From: Paenibacillus sp. FSL R5-0623
GTDB lineage: Bacteria > Bacillota > Bacilli > Paenibacillales > Paenibacillaceae
NCBI RefSeq assembly: GCF_037974265.1
Contig: NZ_CP150233.1
Location: forward strand, 806,001-870,000
DNA length: 64,000 bases
Reading direction: 5' to 3'
Shown: positions 55,121 to 64,000 of the stretch, piece by piece
Numbering within the stretch: the first letter of the stretch is position 1
How the letters are laid out: each line of letters opens with the position of its first letter
Notes under the pieces: generated by a model
What the model was told of the DNA's origin: nothing
Databases searched by the model: none
What the model saw: the letters and a program-made list of their open reading frames with translations, nothing else
Program-made: the position numbers and the translations under genes

Positions 55121-55828
55121 ATGAATCTAGATGAAGTGATGCAAGAGTTAGAGGCGCTGGGCAAAGAACGAACGAAAAAAATCTATATCTCCAATGGTGC
55201 GCATGAACCGTTATTTGGCGTGGCAACCGGGGCGATGAAACCAATGGCGAAGCGGATCAAAAAGGATCAACCTTTGGCAGAGCAACTATATGCAACGGGG
55301 AATTATGATGCGATGTACTTTGCAGGCGTGATAGCCGATCCTCAAGCGATGACAGAAGATGATTTCGACCGTTGGATTGACGCTGCTTATTTTTACATGA
55401 TCTCTGACTTCATCGTTGCCGTTACGCTGGCGGAGACGGATATTGCTCAAGAAGTTTCGGATAAGTGGATCGCTAGCGGAGATGAATTGAAAATGTCAGC
55501 AGGATGGAGCTGTTACTGTTGGTTGCTCGGCAGTCGAAAGGATGCTGAGTTTTCGGAGAATAAACTGATGGAGAAGCTGGAACAGGTGAAAAACACCATT
55601 CACGAATCTCCGGAACGAACGAAATATTCGATGAACAACTTCCTGTATACCGTTGCAACATCCTATCAACCGTTGCACGATCAGGCAGTGGAGACAGCCC
55701 AGGCTGTGGGACCTGTCGAAGTGAACAAGGACATGCCCAAGAGCAAGCTGCTGAATGCCTCTGAGAATATCCAAAAGGCCGTGGAAAAAGGGCGGACGGG
55801 CTTCAAGCGTAAATATGTAAGATGTTAA
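55121..55828 (+). CDS. AlkD-like DNA alkylation repair protein
   Basis: A 235-residue all-helical protein of the DNA alkylation repair (HEAT-like) family: MNLDEVMQELEALG, KKIYISNGAHEPLFGVATGAMK, then DFDRWIDAAYFYMISDFIVA and KYSMNNFLYTVAT. It lacks the Ig-like domain of the AlkC-like protein at 25983. Many proteins of this subgroup are of uncertain activity, so excision of alkylated bases is only inferred. ATG 55121 follows GGAG by 10 bases. Confidence 0.8.
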   Translation: MNLDEVMQELEALGKERTKKIYISNGAHEPLFGVATGAMKPMAKRIKKDQPLAEQLYATGNYDAMYFAGVIADPQAMTEDDFDRWIDAAYFYMISDFIVAVTLAETDIAQEVSDKWIASGDELKMSAGWSCYCWLLGSRKDAEFSENKLMEKLEQVKNTIHESPERTKYSMNNFLYTVATSYQPLHDQAVETAQAVGPVEVNKDMPKSKLLNASENIQKAVEKGRTGFKRKYVRC

Positions 55829-56055
55829 TGGGAATCACTGTAATGTAATAGACTAGAACATCAGGAGATGTAACACATGCAGGAGGTGCTCGTATGAACG
55901 TAGAGAGTGTCTCCCTTTTTGTGTTGTTGTGAATATCACGTACTTGGGTAACTGAAATCTAGTAACCGTCAAGCTACAACTTAGTCAACAAATTTTCTGT
56001 CGATCCTTTATACTAATAAAGCCAGAAACATATCTAAGGAGTTGCCGAATCCAAT

Positions 56056-57228
56056 ATGAATAAAAAAGAAGTCGCGCATATACGCAAGCAGTTTAAACTC
56101 GATCACGATCTACTGAATATTTACGATATTCTCAACGTGTATATTACGAAGGAAACCAACGAGGTCTATCACTGGGAGCGTCATCCGTTCGAACTGGTGG
56201 ACAGAGAGAAGCAGGAGCTGTACATGGGCAATTTCAAAAAATTGCTGACAGGTGATTTGGATCAGAAGTTGTTTGAATTGAAGTTCCAGGAAGCGGCGGA
56301 GGACCCGGCACAGGTACTGCTTCACCAGGCTCTGGTAACAGGTGATCCGGATGAATGGCAGGATCTGATGCTGCTGCTCGTGGATCGAATGTTGGTGGAT
56401 ACGAAGTTTGAGCGGGACATGGTAGCTACGTTTGTGCGTGGACAGTATTATCTGCCGACCAAGGCTAGAAACGAAGCGACGGAAGAGAGTGAGAAGAATG
56501 AGGTGTTCGCCCATCCGTTCATTCTGTGCAGCGTGAATTCCACGGAGAAGCAGCGGAAAACGCTCTTGTTTGATTACGTGGAGAGAGAATTCAAATACAA
56601 CATTATTGTCGATCCGATTATCAAATTAAGCACGCCAGAGCAAGGATTCTTGTACCCTAGCGTGACGGACAACTACTCCGATGTGAATCGTGTTCTGTAT
56701 TGTACAGGGAAATCCAATTTCCCGGACCCGCATTTTGTTGAAAATGTTTTGAATGGAGAAAGATCCGTAACCGCACTGGAAGAACGGGCGATCTTCGAAG
56801 ATATCGTCAAGGAAGTGGCTGGTGAACAGCTTGATTCAGCCACCATTGCACATGTATATGAGGAGATTAACCGAGTCATTGAAATTAACGAAGAGTCCCA
56901 TGAGGAAGAACCTCCGAAGCTGGATTATAAAGATCTGGAACGTGTACTGACCGCAAGCGGTATAGAGGATCTGACAACGGAGAAAGTAGAACGTGCCTTC
57001 GAAACGATCGTTGATAACAAGAACTATGAGATGAAGGCAACCAGTGTTATGCCGAAGTTTACGTCAAAGTCCATTAAGATCGAGACAAAGGTTGCTACGA
57101 TTTCAGTTAGTCCGCAAGACCTGAGATATGTGAAACAGGTGAACTACCAAGGCAGACGTTGCATCATGATTGAAGTGGACGAAGATGTTGTGATTGAAGG
57201 CTTTACGCTTAATACGGAGACGCTTTAG
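56056..57228 (+). CDS. DUF4317 protein
   Basis: A 390-residue soluble, acidic protein that matches DUF4317: MNKKEVAHIRKQFKLDHDLL at the N-terminus, ITKETNEVYH, ELYMGNFKKLLTG and the C-terminal DLRYVKQVNYQGRRCIMIEVDED. Function is unknown. The SD AAGGAG is about 14 bases before the ATG, longer than usual, with no better alternative start. It ends before a large nested hairpin. Confidence 0.82.
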   Translation: MNKKEVAHIRKQFKLDHDLLNIYDILNVYITKETNEVYHWERHPFELVDREKQELYMGNFKKLLTGDLDQKLFELKFQEAAEDPAQVLLHQALVTGDPDEWQDLMLLLVDRMLVDTKFERDMVATFVRGQYYLPTKARNEATEESEKNEVFAHPFILCSVNSTEKQRKTLLFDYVEREFKYNIIVDPIIKLSTPEQGFLYPSVTDNYSDVNRVLYCTGKSNFPDPHFVENVLNGERSVTALEERAIFEDIVKEVAGEQLDSATIAHVYEEINRVIEINEESHEEEPPKLDYKDLERVLTASGIEDLTTEKVERAFETIVDNKNYEMKATSVMPKFTSKSIKIETKVATISVSPQDLRYVKQVNYQGRRCIMIEVDEDVVIEGFTLNTETL

Positions 57229-57290
57229 ACGATCTGTGATTAATAAATAAGTATCAGTATAAGGGTCGCGTGGAACGGCCATCTATTTTT

Positions 57291-57406
57291 AAAAAAAGCC
57301 CAAGCCTAAGGTGGATTGCCCCCTTAGAATAGACATTGGAACCCCCCCTGGGTTTAACCGATGAAATTCTAGGGGGTGCAATCCATCACGACTTTCGGGC
57401 TTTTTT
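57291..57406. repeat. Nested inverted repeat: terminator stem enclosing a MITE-like element
   Basis: The outer stem is AAAAAAAGCCC (57291-57301) with GGGCTTTTTT (57397-57406), a typical bidirectional terminator. Inside is a 74-bp unit bounded by TGGATTGC (57312-57319) and GCAATCCA (57378-57385), with CCCCTTAGAAT/ATTCTAGGGGG as inner arms and AACCC/GGGTT at the tip. The TG...CA ends resemble an IS3-type terminal repeat, so a solo remnant or MITE inserted in a terminator is possible. I see no target duplication. Confidence 0.6.
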
Positions 57407-57450
57407 GTACCTTTTTTTATGAGTAGGGTTATGACCCATTGCACGTAAAT

Positions 57451-58398
57451 TCATACCCACCCCGTGAATTCCAATATCGACGCTTTGGCAGACTGTGCTT
57501 CTGTATGAGCCCCTTTGCGCCAGGCTTTGGGTGATTCTCCCATCAGTTTAGCGAAGCAGCGGTTAAAGCTGGAGATGGATCGGAAGCCAACTTGCTCGGA
57601 GATGGACAGAATGGACGCCTCGGTGCTTTTTAATCGTTTGCATGCCTCTTCAATCCGGGTACTGTTCAGAAAATCAAGCGGTGTGGTTCCCATAATTTCA
57701 TGGAACTTGCGGCGAAAATGCGTTGTACTCAGATGACACAGATCAGCGAGATAATCGATGGTCACGGGCATCATGTAATTTTTGGTGATAAACTCCAGCA
57801 CGGGTGAGATGACCAAGTCCCCTTGGAGGTCTCGTTCCCGTTCCTGATCCTGAGATGACAAGCGCTCGCTGCTCGCATGAATTCGAAGCAGTTCGATATA
57901 TAGAGACATCAACAAGCCGTACGCGCTCTCCCGATAATAGGGAGACTGCTGCTTTATCTCTTCTACCACTGATGTTGCGAGCATGTGAATTTTGGGATAC
58001 TGTTCCTTATTCAGAATACAATTCGTTCCCTGAATCGCCCACAGATTCGGTTCAATGTGAGTTTGTGCTGTTTTGAGCGAATGACGGAAGAGTTCTTCCG
58101 GTGAAAAAAAGATATAAGCCCACAGGCTGGCGTTATTAGGTGAACTATATGTGGTATGCGGAAGATAGCGGGGAATGAACGTGACGTCGCCTGCCCGAAA
58201 AGGCACAGATTCTCCCTTAATCTCCATGATTCCTTCATCTGAATAACAGATGCCAATCTCCATGTGGTTATGGAAATGAAGATGCTCACTCTTGATATCG
58301 GATATTCTCCAGCGGTCTCCGCTGAGTAACAGGACAGGAAAATCAATGGGCAGGCTGTAGTGACGATATTCAATGACAGGTTTCTTCGGTTTGGGCAT
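57451..58398 (-). CDS. AraC family transcriptional regulator of the GH105/GH112 cluster
   Basis: A 315-residue regulator with an N-terminal cupin (HLHFHNHMEIGICYSDEG, FRAGDVTFIPRYLPHTTY) and two C-terminal HTH motifs (TIDYLADLCHLSTTHFRRKFHEIMG, ILSISEQVGFRSISSFNRCFAKLMGESP). AGGAG is 9 bases before the ATG. It is divergent from the GH105-GH112 operon and very likely activates it in response to a plant cell-wall sugar. Confidence 0.92.
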   Translation of the reverse strand: MPKPKKPVIEYRHYSLPIDFPVLLLSGDRWRISDIKSEHLHFHNHMEIGICYSDEGIMEIKGESVPFRAGDVTFIPRYLPHTTYSSPNNASLWAYIFFSPEELFRHSLKTAQTHIEPNLWAIQGTNCILNKEQYPKIHMLATSVVEEIKQQSPYYRESAYGLLMSLYIELLRIHASSERLSSQDQERERDLQGDLVISPVLEFITKNYMMPVTIDYLADLCHLSTTHFRRKFHEIMGTTPLDFLNSTRIEEACKRLKSTEASILSISEQVGFRSISSFNRCFAKLMGESPKAWRKGAHTEAQSAKASILEFTGWV

Positions 58399-58492
58399 TT
58401 TCGAGGACTCCTATGTATAAATGATTGAAATTGCGCAGTTTTGTTATGAATATGCTTAGATTGAGACTATTTTACTGCGTACAATGGAATAA

Positions 58493-58506
58493 GTAAAGCG
58501 TTTACA
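58493..58506 (+). promoter_or_regulatory. cre-like site before the GH105 gene
   Basis: GTAAAGCGTTTACA is a near palindrome and matches most of the CcpA cre consensus, differing at the first two positions. It lies about 65 bases upstream of the GH105 start, a plausible place for catabolite repression. Confidence 0.35.
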
Positions 58507-58569
58507 AAAATGGACGGACACCTCTCAGGGCGCACTTGGGGGCGTGTGCGCAGGGAGAGGGGAATAACA

Positions 58570-59589
58570 ATGCTTCAAGTGAAATATGACAGGGAACAGA
58601 TTCTACACGTAATAGAGAACGTTACCAAGAAAACACTGGATATGGATCTGACATGGGATTGGCCCGGTGGAGTGGCTTATTATGGTGTATCCAGAGCCTA
58701 TCGAACGACAGGCAACCAAGAGATTCTGGACAGGCTGGTGAAATGGGCAGACGAATATATCGAGCTGGGTCTGCCAAGTTGGACGGTAAATACATGTGCC
58801 ATGGGTCATGTGCTCATCACTTTATATGAAGAAACCGGGGATCAGAAATATTGGGATATTGTCCTCAGCAAAGTCGATTATCTCCAGAATCATGCACTTC
58901 GCTTTGGCGACAATGTGCTCCAGCATACGGTATCCGTTTCCAATGATTTTCCGGAACAGGCTTGGGCGGACACCCTGTTTATGGCGGCATTTTTCCTGCT
59001 CCGCGTAGGTAGCAAATTAAAAGACGAAGCCATGATTCAGGATGCGCTGAATCAGTACTACTGGCATATCAAATACCTGCAAGATCCGAGCAGCAGTCTG
59101 TGGTATCACGGTTATAACAATATCAACAAGGACCACATGTCCGGATTTTACTGGGGAAGAGCAAACGCTTGGGGAGCCTATACAATGTCTCAAGTGAAAC
59201 CGCAACTGAAAGACTGGTATCTGTATCCGCAGTGTATGGATGTAGAGTGTGCACTTCGCGATCAGTTGGCGGCTCTCAAGCTGGTACAGACCGAGAATGG
59301 CTTGTGGCGTACGGTTTTGGATGACGAAGAATCGTATGAAGAGGTGTCAGCCTCCGCGGGTATTGCAGCAGCCATGATCAATAACGGCAATCCACTGCAT
59401 ACCAAATACGTGCAAAAGGCACTGGAAGGCATCTTGAACAACATTAGCGAAGATGGACGCGTGCTTGGTGTATCTGGTGGTACGGCAGTGATGAAGGATC
59501 GGGATGGCTATCGCAATATTCCAAAAGACTGGATTCAGGGCTGGGGTCAGGGCCTGGCACTCGCTTTTCTGTCCGATATGTTGAGATAG
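58570..59589 (+). CDS. GH105 unsaturated rhamnogalacturonyl hydrolase (YteR/YesR-like)
   Basis: A 339-residue cytoplasmic (alpha/alpha)6-barrel enzyme, shaped for unsaturated rhamnogalacturonan disaccharides made by lyases. The catalytic Asp134 is in QAWADTLFMA; FYWGRANAWGAY and GWGQGLALAFL are also typical. ATG 58570 has GAGAGGGG upstream; a frame start at 58510 is not used. It is 13 bases upstream of the GH112 gene, so they form an operon. Confidence 0.92.
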   Translation: MLQVKYDREQILHVIENVTKKTLDMDLTWDWPGGVAYYGVSRAYRTTGNQEILDRLVKWADEYIELGLPSWTVNTCAMGHVLITLYEETGDQKYWDIVLSKVDYLQNHALRFGDNVLQHTVSVSNDFPEQAWADTLFMAAFFLLRVGSKLKDEAMIQDALNQYYWHIKYLQDPSSSLWYHGYNNINKDHMSGFYWGRANAWGAYTMSQVKPQLKDWYLYPQCMDVECALRDQLAALKLVQTENGLWRTVLDDEESYEEVSASAGIAAAMINNGNPLHTKYVQKALEGILNNISEDGRVLGVSGGTAVMKDRDGYRNIPKDWIQGWGQGLALAFLSDMLR

Positions 59590-59602
59590 GGAGGGAACCC
59601 AA

Positions 59603-61783
59603 TTGTCCAAATTAACCAAAGGCTCCTTTACACTACCGGGAGAATCCGGATATGAGGCACTGACGCTGGAACTTGCCGATCGCTGGGGTGCCGATGTGAT
59701 CCGTGACAGTGACGGTACAAAGTTGTCCGATGAGATTATCAATGCCGGATACGGCATCTATTCAACCATTTGCATTATTCGGGATCATAATGAGTGGGCA
59801 TCCCACAATCTGGATAAACTGCAGCAATGTTTTCTCGTTACCAATCCCAAGGTCGCTGTCCAAGATTATGTATCCATCTATCTGATGGAGGACTTCTTCT
59901 CTGAACAATTCAGGGTGAATGATTCCAAAGAGGCGTTTAAGTATTGGCAGGTGTACGACCGAACGACTGGGGAAGAGGTACCTAGAGGACAGTGGAATTA
60001 TGAAAGGGAATCTGGCAATGTTGTCATTACCGGCGTTGCTCCTTGGCATAAATACACGGTGAGTTTCATGGTCTATCGGATCTGGGAAGAGATTTCCATG
60101 TACAATCACACGACGAATAATTGGGACAAAGAGCACCTGATGCAGATTGACCCGATCTATACAGACACACAAACCTATCTGCTGGATTGGATGGAAAAGT
60201 GGTGCCAAGACCACCCGGAAACAACGGTTGTACGTTTTACGTCCCTATTTTATAACTTCGCCTGGATCTGGGGCAGTGATGAGCGGAATCGCCATCTGTT
60301 CTCGGATTGGGGTTCATACGATTTCACGGTAAGTTCGAGAGCACTGGATCTGTTTGCTCAAAAATATGGGTACTCACTCTCCGCCGAGGACTTTGTAAAT
60401 GGCGGTAAATATCAGGTCACTCATATGCCTGCGGATCAGCGCAAACTGGACTGGATGGCATTTATCAATGATTTTGTCATTGAATTCGGTAAGAAATTAA
60501 TTGATATTGTGCACAAACATGACAAGCTGGCGTATGTCTTCTATGATGACAGCTGGGTGGGCATGGAGCCGTATAGTGATCGCTTTGAGGAATTTGGATT
60601 CGACGGCATGATCAAATGTGTGTTCTCCGGTTATGAGGCAAGAATGTGCTCAGGCGTTAAGGCTGATACCCATGAGATTCGCTTGCATCCCTACTTGTTC
60701 CCAGTTGGCTTAGGTGGGCTTCCTACCTTCAAGGAGGGCGGAGACCCTACCCTGGATGCGAAGAAATATTGGATTAATATCCGGCGTGCGCTGCTGCGTG
60801 AGTCGATTGACCGGATTGGACTGGGTGGATATTTGCATCTGGTTGAGCCTTACCCGGACTTTGTGGATTATATCGAGAAGATTGCCCATGAATTCAGGGA
60901 AATGAAAGAGCTGCATCAGGCTGGGAAACCATATCAGATCAAGACAAAGGTAGCCGTGCTGCATAGCTGGGGCAAGTTAAGATCGTGGACCTTGTCCGGT
61001 CATTTTCATGAAACGCATATGCATGATCTGATTCATGTGAATGAGGCATTAGCCGGGTTGCCTGTTGACGTGCAGTTTATTGATTTTGAGGATATTCGTC
61101 AGGGTGTATTGAAGGATGTGGATGTTGTCATTAATGCCGGTTCCGCTGGTTCTGCCTGGAGTGGTGGAGTGCACTGGAAAGACCACCAATGTGTAGACAT
61201 TCTGACCCAGTGGGTGCATGAGGGTGGTACCTTTATTGGCATTAACCAGCCTTCGGCAATGGACGGGTACGACAGCTTTTTCAGAATGGCTCATGTGCTT
61301 GGGGTGGATGAGGATACAGGCGCCAGAGTTGTTCATGGAAAATGGTCGTATGAGGTTAATGATGAGTATGGTTTGGTGCCTGAGGGGGCCAGCATACTTC
61401 CGAAAGATAACATTTATCTGACTGATGGATCAGCAGCTGTAGTGAGTGAAACGGATGGTCGGATCACACTGTCCACACATGCTTTTGGAAAAGGAAAAGG
61501 GATCTACCTGCCTTCCTTCGAATTCAGCTGGGAAAATACAAGACTACTTCTGAATTTGATTCGATTTGCGGGCAATGAATTCGATGAAACAAAGTACATC
61601 ACGGATAACTTGTATACCGAGTGCGCTTACTACCCTGAGAGCAACATATTGGTTGTGATCAATAATAGCGATCAGGTTCAGTCCACGACGATCAATACAG
61701 AGCATGGAAAACAGACCGTGGAATTGGACCCGTACGATACGGTGATCACCAAAATTGGTTTAACAAAATCGGTATCCCCATAG
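59603..61783 (+). CDS. GH112 galactosyl phosphorylase (possibly galactosyl-rhamnose phosphorylase)
   Basis: A 726-residue cytoplasmic phosphorylase. LTKGSFTLPGESG, DRWGADVIRDSDGTKLS and FYDDSWVGMEPY (general acid Asp316 by comparison with the family) identify GH112, which includes lacto-N-biose/galacto-N-biose phosphorylases and D-galactosyl-1,4-L-rhamnose phosphorylases. Beside a GH105 unsaturated rhamnogalacturonyl hydrolase and an AraC regulator, galactosyl-rhamnose is the more likely substrate, matching rhamnogalacturonan I side chains; this is inference. TTG 59603 has GGGAGG about 8 bases upstream and is where the family starts. Confidence 0.92.
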   Translation: MSKLTKGSFTLPGESGYEALTLELADRWGADVIRDSDGTKLSDEIINAGYGIYSTICIIRDHNEWASHNLDKLQQCFLVTNPKVAVQDYVSIYLMEDFFSEQFRVNDSKEAFKYWQVYDRTTGEEVPRGQWNYERESGNVVITGVAPWHKYTVSFMVYRIWEEISMYNHTTNNWDKEHLMQIDPIYTDTQTYLLDWMEKWCQDHPETTVVRFTSLFYNFAWIWGSDERNRHLFSDWGSYDFTVSSRALDLFAQKYGYSLSAEDFVNGGKYQVTHMPADQRKLDWMAFINDFVIEFGKKLIDIVHKHDKLAYVFYDDSWVGMEPYSDRFEEFGFDGMIKCVFSGYEARMCSGVKADTHEIRLHPYLFPVGLGGLPTFKEGGDPTLDAKKYWINIRRALLRESIDRIGLGGYLHLVEPYPDFVDYIEKIAHEFREMKELHQAGKPYQIKTKVAVLHSWGKLRSWTLSGHFHETHMHDLIHVNEALAGLPVDVQFIDFEDIRQGVLKDVDVVINAGSAGSAWSGGVHWKDHQCVDILTQWVHEGGTFIGINQPSAMDGYDSFFRMAHVLGVDEDTGARVVHGKWSYEVNDEYGLVPEGASILPKDNIYLTDGSAAVVSETDGRITLSTHAFGKGKGIYLPSFEFSWENTRLLLNLIRFAGNEFDETKYITDNLYTECAYYPESNILVVINNSDQVQSTTINTEHGKQTVELDPYDTVITKIGLTKSVSP

Positions 61784-61795
61784 AATAATGATTCT

Positions 61796-61836
61796 ATAGA
61801 CCGTATTCCTTAACCAGGAGCGGTCTATTTTAGTTA
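61796..61836 (+). terminator. Terminator after the GH112 gene
   Basis: ATAGACCG (61796-61803) pairs with CGGTCTAT (61821-61828), followed by TTTTAGTT. Confidence 0.75.
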
Positions 61837-61992
61837 TTCGGGCGTGTCTGAAAACTCTGAAGGAAGCAGATTTTATATTACGGATCATACTGTATAGTGT
61901 TAACACTATTTAGTAGAATATTTAAATAAGGATAGGGATCATGAGCCCTAATATATTATTGTTTTGATCTTTTTAAAGGAGAGAATGCCCTA

Positions 61993-62841
61993 ATGTACAG
62001 TTATAAATTGTTGGACCAAATAAGCATGGCAACACTTCACGAGGCGTTTGTGGATGCGTTCTCCGACTACCAGGTTAAAATGGATTTGCCTTTTTGGAGG
62101 TTTCAACAGATGCTCCAACGAAGGGGGTATCACCCCGAAATCTCTATGGGAGCCTTTAAGGATGAGAGAATGGTCGGATTTGTTATCAATGGACTTCGAA
62201 GCTGGAAGGGAAAGACAACTGCATATGACCTGGGGACAGGCGTTGTAGAAGATTGCAGACGGCAGGGCATTACAAGCGATCTGCTCTTGAATATTCAAAA
62301 GCTGTTAAAAGAAAAAAATGTAGAGCAATATTTGCTGGAAGTCATCCAATCCAACGAATCTGCAGTTCAGCTGTACAGTAAACAAAACTTCAAAATCCAA
62401 AGGGAATTTTCATGTTTCCAGTTGCAAAAAGATAAATTCATACCGCAAACGACCTGTACGGTGGAATGTGTGGAGAGAATCGATGTGGAGCAGTTTAAGG
62501 AATTTTGGGATGTGGAGCCCTCCTGGCAAAATTCAATTGATTCCATCTACGCTGTACCGGAGGCTTTTATCTATGTGGTTGCACGTCAGGATCACAGCAT
62601 TGTTGGTTATGGCATTATAGATCAAAAAACAGGTGATGTTCCACAGCTTGCAGTAAACCAAAATTACCGGGGCAAAGGTATTGCAAGCAGCATCCTGACA
62701 GAGATGGTCCAACGCACAGAATCGCCTAGAATCAGTGTCCTCAATGTGGAGTCTCATCTGAAACCGATGGAAGATTTCCTCCTGGTCAAATCAGGTTTTG
62801 CATATCATGTGGGCCAGTACGAAATGCTCTTGAAATTATAA
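61993..62841 (+). CDS. Tandem GNAT acetyltransferase
   Basis: A 282-residue protein with two GNAT domains. The first has GTGVVEDCRRQGITSDLL and NESAVQLYSKQNFK; the second has LAVNQNYRGKGIASSIL (a canonical acetyl-CoA loop). The first domain's RRQGIT differs slightly from the usual Q/RxxGxG/A and may be degenerate. AAGGAGAG is about 8 bases upstream of the ATG. Substrate unknown. Confidence 0.87.
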   Translation: MYSYKLLDQISMATLHEAFVDAFSDYQVKMDLPFWRFQQMLQRRGYHPEISMGAFKDERMVGFVINGLRSWKGKTTAYDLGTGVVEDCRRQGITSDLLLNIQKLLKEKNVEQYLLEVIQSNESAVQLYSKQNFKIQREFSCFQLQKDKFIPQTTCTVECVERIDVEQFKEFWDVEPSWQNSIDSIYAVPEAFIYVVARQDHSIVGYGIIDQKTGDVPQLAVNQNYRGKGIASSILTEMVQRTESPRISVLNVESHLKPMEDFLLVKSGFAYHVGQYEMLLKL

Positions 62842-63040
62842 CGTGATACCCGTTTCGAATTAAGATCAGATCGGGTTCATACGAAAATATGTGGGGTGTT
62901 AGTGTCTGTCTTGTTGGGCCAGTTGAACGGGAGGTTGATTAAAGGCTTCCCGGAAATCCTGGATTGCAGTATCCAACCCATCCTGTACTCGTTATAATAA
63001 TGTTGATATATGACATGGTTAGAGGAGACAAAGACATAAC

Positions 63041-64000
63041 ATGAGCCGAAAGACATACTGTAAGCGTATTCAGTTTCTGGATGATTGGAGTCTCAAAACC
63101 AAGTTGTACATATTGTTCATTTTTTGTGTGCTGGTCCCGGTCCTGGTCACAAATACCGTGTTTTACCAAAGCATCAAAGGTAACATTGAAGAGAAGGAGC
63201 ATAGCCGATTCAATGAAATGCAGCAAAGGATCAAGTTCAACCTGCGGAACAGTATAGACAATAGCCTGTATGTGTCCAATTTTCTCTATACCGATGGAAC
63301 GCTGAACCGGTTCATGGAGTTCAATTATCGCGATCAGGAAGACTATTACTCTGCCTACTATGATATGCTTAGCAACAACAATCTGGTCAGGTACTATTAC
63401 AGTTACCAGCAGGTGAATCAAATTACGTTTTATGTTGGCAATGATACCTTCGTCAATGGAGGAAACTTTATTAAGCTGGATGATGAGGTGAAGAAAAGTG
63501 ATTGGTATCAGGCGCTGATGAACACGAGTGACCATATCATGATCTATTCGTACTTTGACAAACAGCAGGCGGAGATGTCGCAAAGTCAGGGAGGACGCAA
63601 AGTAAGCATTATTCGTAAGCTGGATTACTTTGGGGAGCAGCAGGTTGAAAAGGTGTTAAAGGTTGATCTGGACTACGCTTTCATCAACAAATCGCTTAAA
63701 AATGAGGGAGCAAATGGGAAGGTGTATGTCGTTTCGGATGGCAGGGTCATTTTCTCGAACGATTCAAAAATGAATCAGACGCGCAAGCCATTTAATCTGA
63801 TTACGAACAGTCCAATTGATCCTGTTCAATCCATGCAATCGATTCCCGTTGTATCCGAGGATTGGCAGATTGTCGTCAGTACGGAGAAATTGGACGTTCT
63901 GTCGGAGATTGTTAATTCCAAGCTTAATTTGACTTTGCTGATCATTCTTAATCTGTTGGTGCCCACACTGCTGATCTGGTTAATATCCAGATCACTGGTC
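63041..64000 (+). CDS. YesM-type sensor histidine kinase, 3' truncated by the window
   Basis: The frame is open to the right edge (320 residues). MSRKTYCKRIQFLDDW is followed by a membrane segment (LYILFIFCVLVPVLV), a large extracytoplasmic sensor (about 45-290) and a second membrane segment (LTLLIILNLLVPTLLIWLI). This is the layout of YesM-like kinases that, with an AraC-type response regulator, control polysaccharide uptake in Paenibacillus. The kinase core and the partner regulator must lie beyond the window. The SD GGAG is about 13 bases from the ATG. A link to the GH105/GH112 cluster is possible. Confidence 0.82.
   Translation, partial: MSRKTYCKRIQFLDDWSLKTKLYILFIFCVLVPVLVTNTVFYQSIKGNIEEKEHSRFNEMQQRIKFNLRNSIDNSLYVSNFLYTDGTLNRFMEFNYRDQEDYYSAYYDMLSNNNLVRYYYSYQQVNQITFYVGNDTFVNGGNFIKLDDEVKKSDWYQALMNTSDHIMIYSYFDKQQAEMSQSQGGRKVSIIRKLDYFGEQQVEKVLKVDLDYAFINKSLKNEGANGKVYVVSDGRVIFSNDSKMNQTRKPFNLITNSPIDPVQSMQSIPVVSEDWQIVVSTEKLDVLSEIVNSKLNLTLLIILNLLVPTLLIWLISRSLV

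Noticed and set aside
55894..55932. A 12-codon frame (MNVESVSLFVLL) with an excellent AGGAGG SD
   Set aside because: Good SD and ATG, but the codons overlap a GAGA/TCTC hairpin with a T run that looks like a terminator for the gene ending at 55828. Too short to support as a gene without expression data.

Overview
The window looks like a stretch of chromosome from a Paenibacillus-type, Gram-positive, spore-forming Firmicute. This is inferred from gene content: a purH-purD operon end, a YerC/TrpR-like regulator, a YqfQ-like protein, Pit with its PhoU-like partner, a YesM-type sensor kinase, a GH112 phosphorylase beside a GH105 hydrolase, and a stalk-domain repeat protein. Purine-rich Shine-Dalgarno (SD) sites and frequent TTG/GTG starts fit. 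I saw no rRNA, tRNA, CRISPR array, prophage or intact IS element.

Layout. 1-2000: end of the purine operon, with a strong terminator between purH and purD. 2600-5400: two paralogous CNNM/CorC-type membrane proteins, each with an unusual SD-hairpin-TTG initiation region. 5450-10600: an mhqO-mhqD-like quinone-detoxification pair, a hydrolase, ilvA and an acetyltransferase. 10700-16600: two secreted proteins, one a 1031-residue stalk-domain repeat protein, and an AraC regulator. 16600-25700: small and membrane proteins, hydrolases, a LigB-type dioxygenase, DoxX under a CRP/FNR-like site, a YerB-like lipoprotein, the phosphate transporter pair, an array of DnaA-box-like sites, and CorA.

25900-37400: an AlkC-like repair protein, a YqfQ-like protein, yerC plus a SirB/CbiX-like chelatase, a necrosis-inducing (NLP) toxin, dgkB-rlmCD, and two separate divergent TetR/ketopantoate-reductase-like modules. 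37600-50600: a zinc-ribbon/LRR membrane protein, an ABC1 kinase, a tRNA-dihydrouridine synthase, an ankyrin protein, a MetE-like methyltransferase, a TVP38 membrane protein and a two-component system. 50800-64000: a carbohydrate-oriented region with esterase/AraC, GH27 alpha-galactosidase, AlkD-like repair, DUF4317, AraC/GH105/GH112 (probably rhamnogalacturonan I breakdown), a tandem GNAT and a truncated YesM-type kinase.

The most unusual non-coding signals are: (i) a family of about 140-190 nt structured repeats (4068-4204, 8478-8664, 15231-15380) with compensatory stem changes, plus an internally deleted derivative at 15546-15610; (ii) the covarying hairpin between SD and TTG start in both CNNM paralogues; (iii) three pairs of DnaA-box-like sites with a period of about 62 bp at 24479-24628, and a second cluster at 25920-25965; (iv) shared CAACA/TGTTG operators in the two TetR/reductase modules. 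All assignments come from reading sequence and recalling families; no database search was possible.
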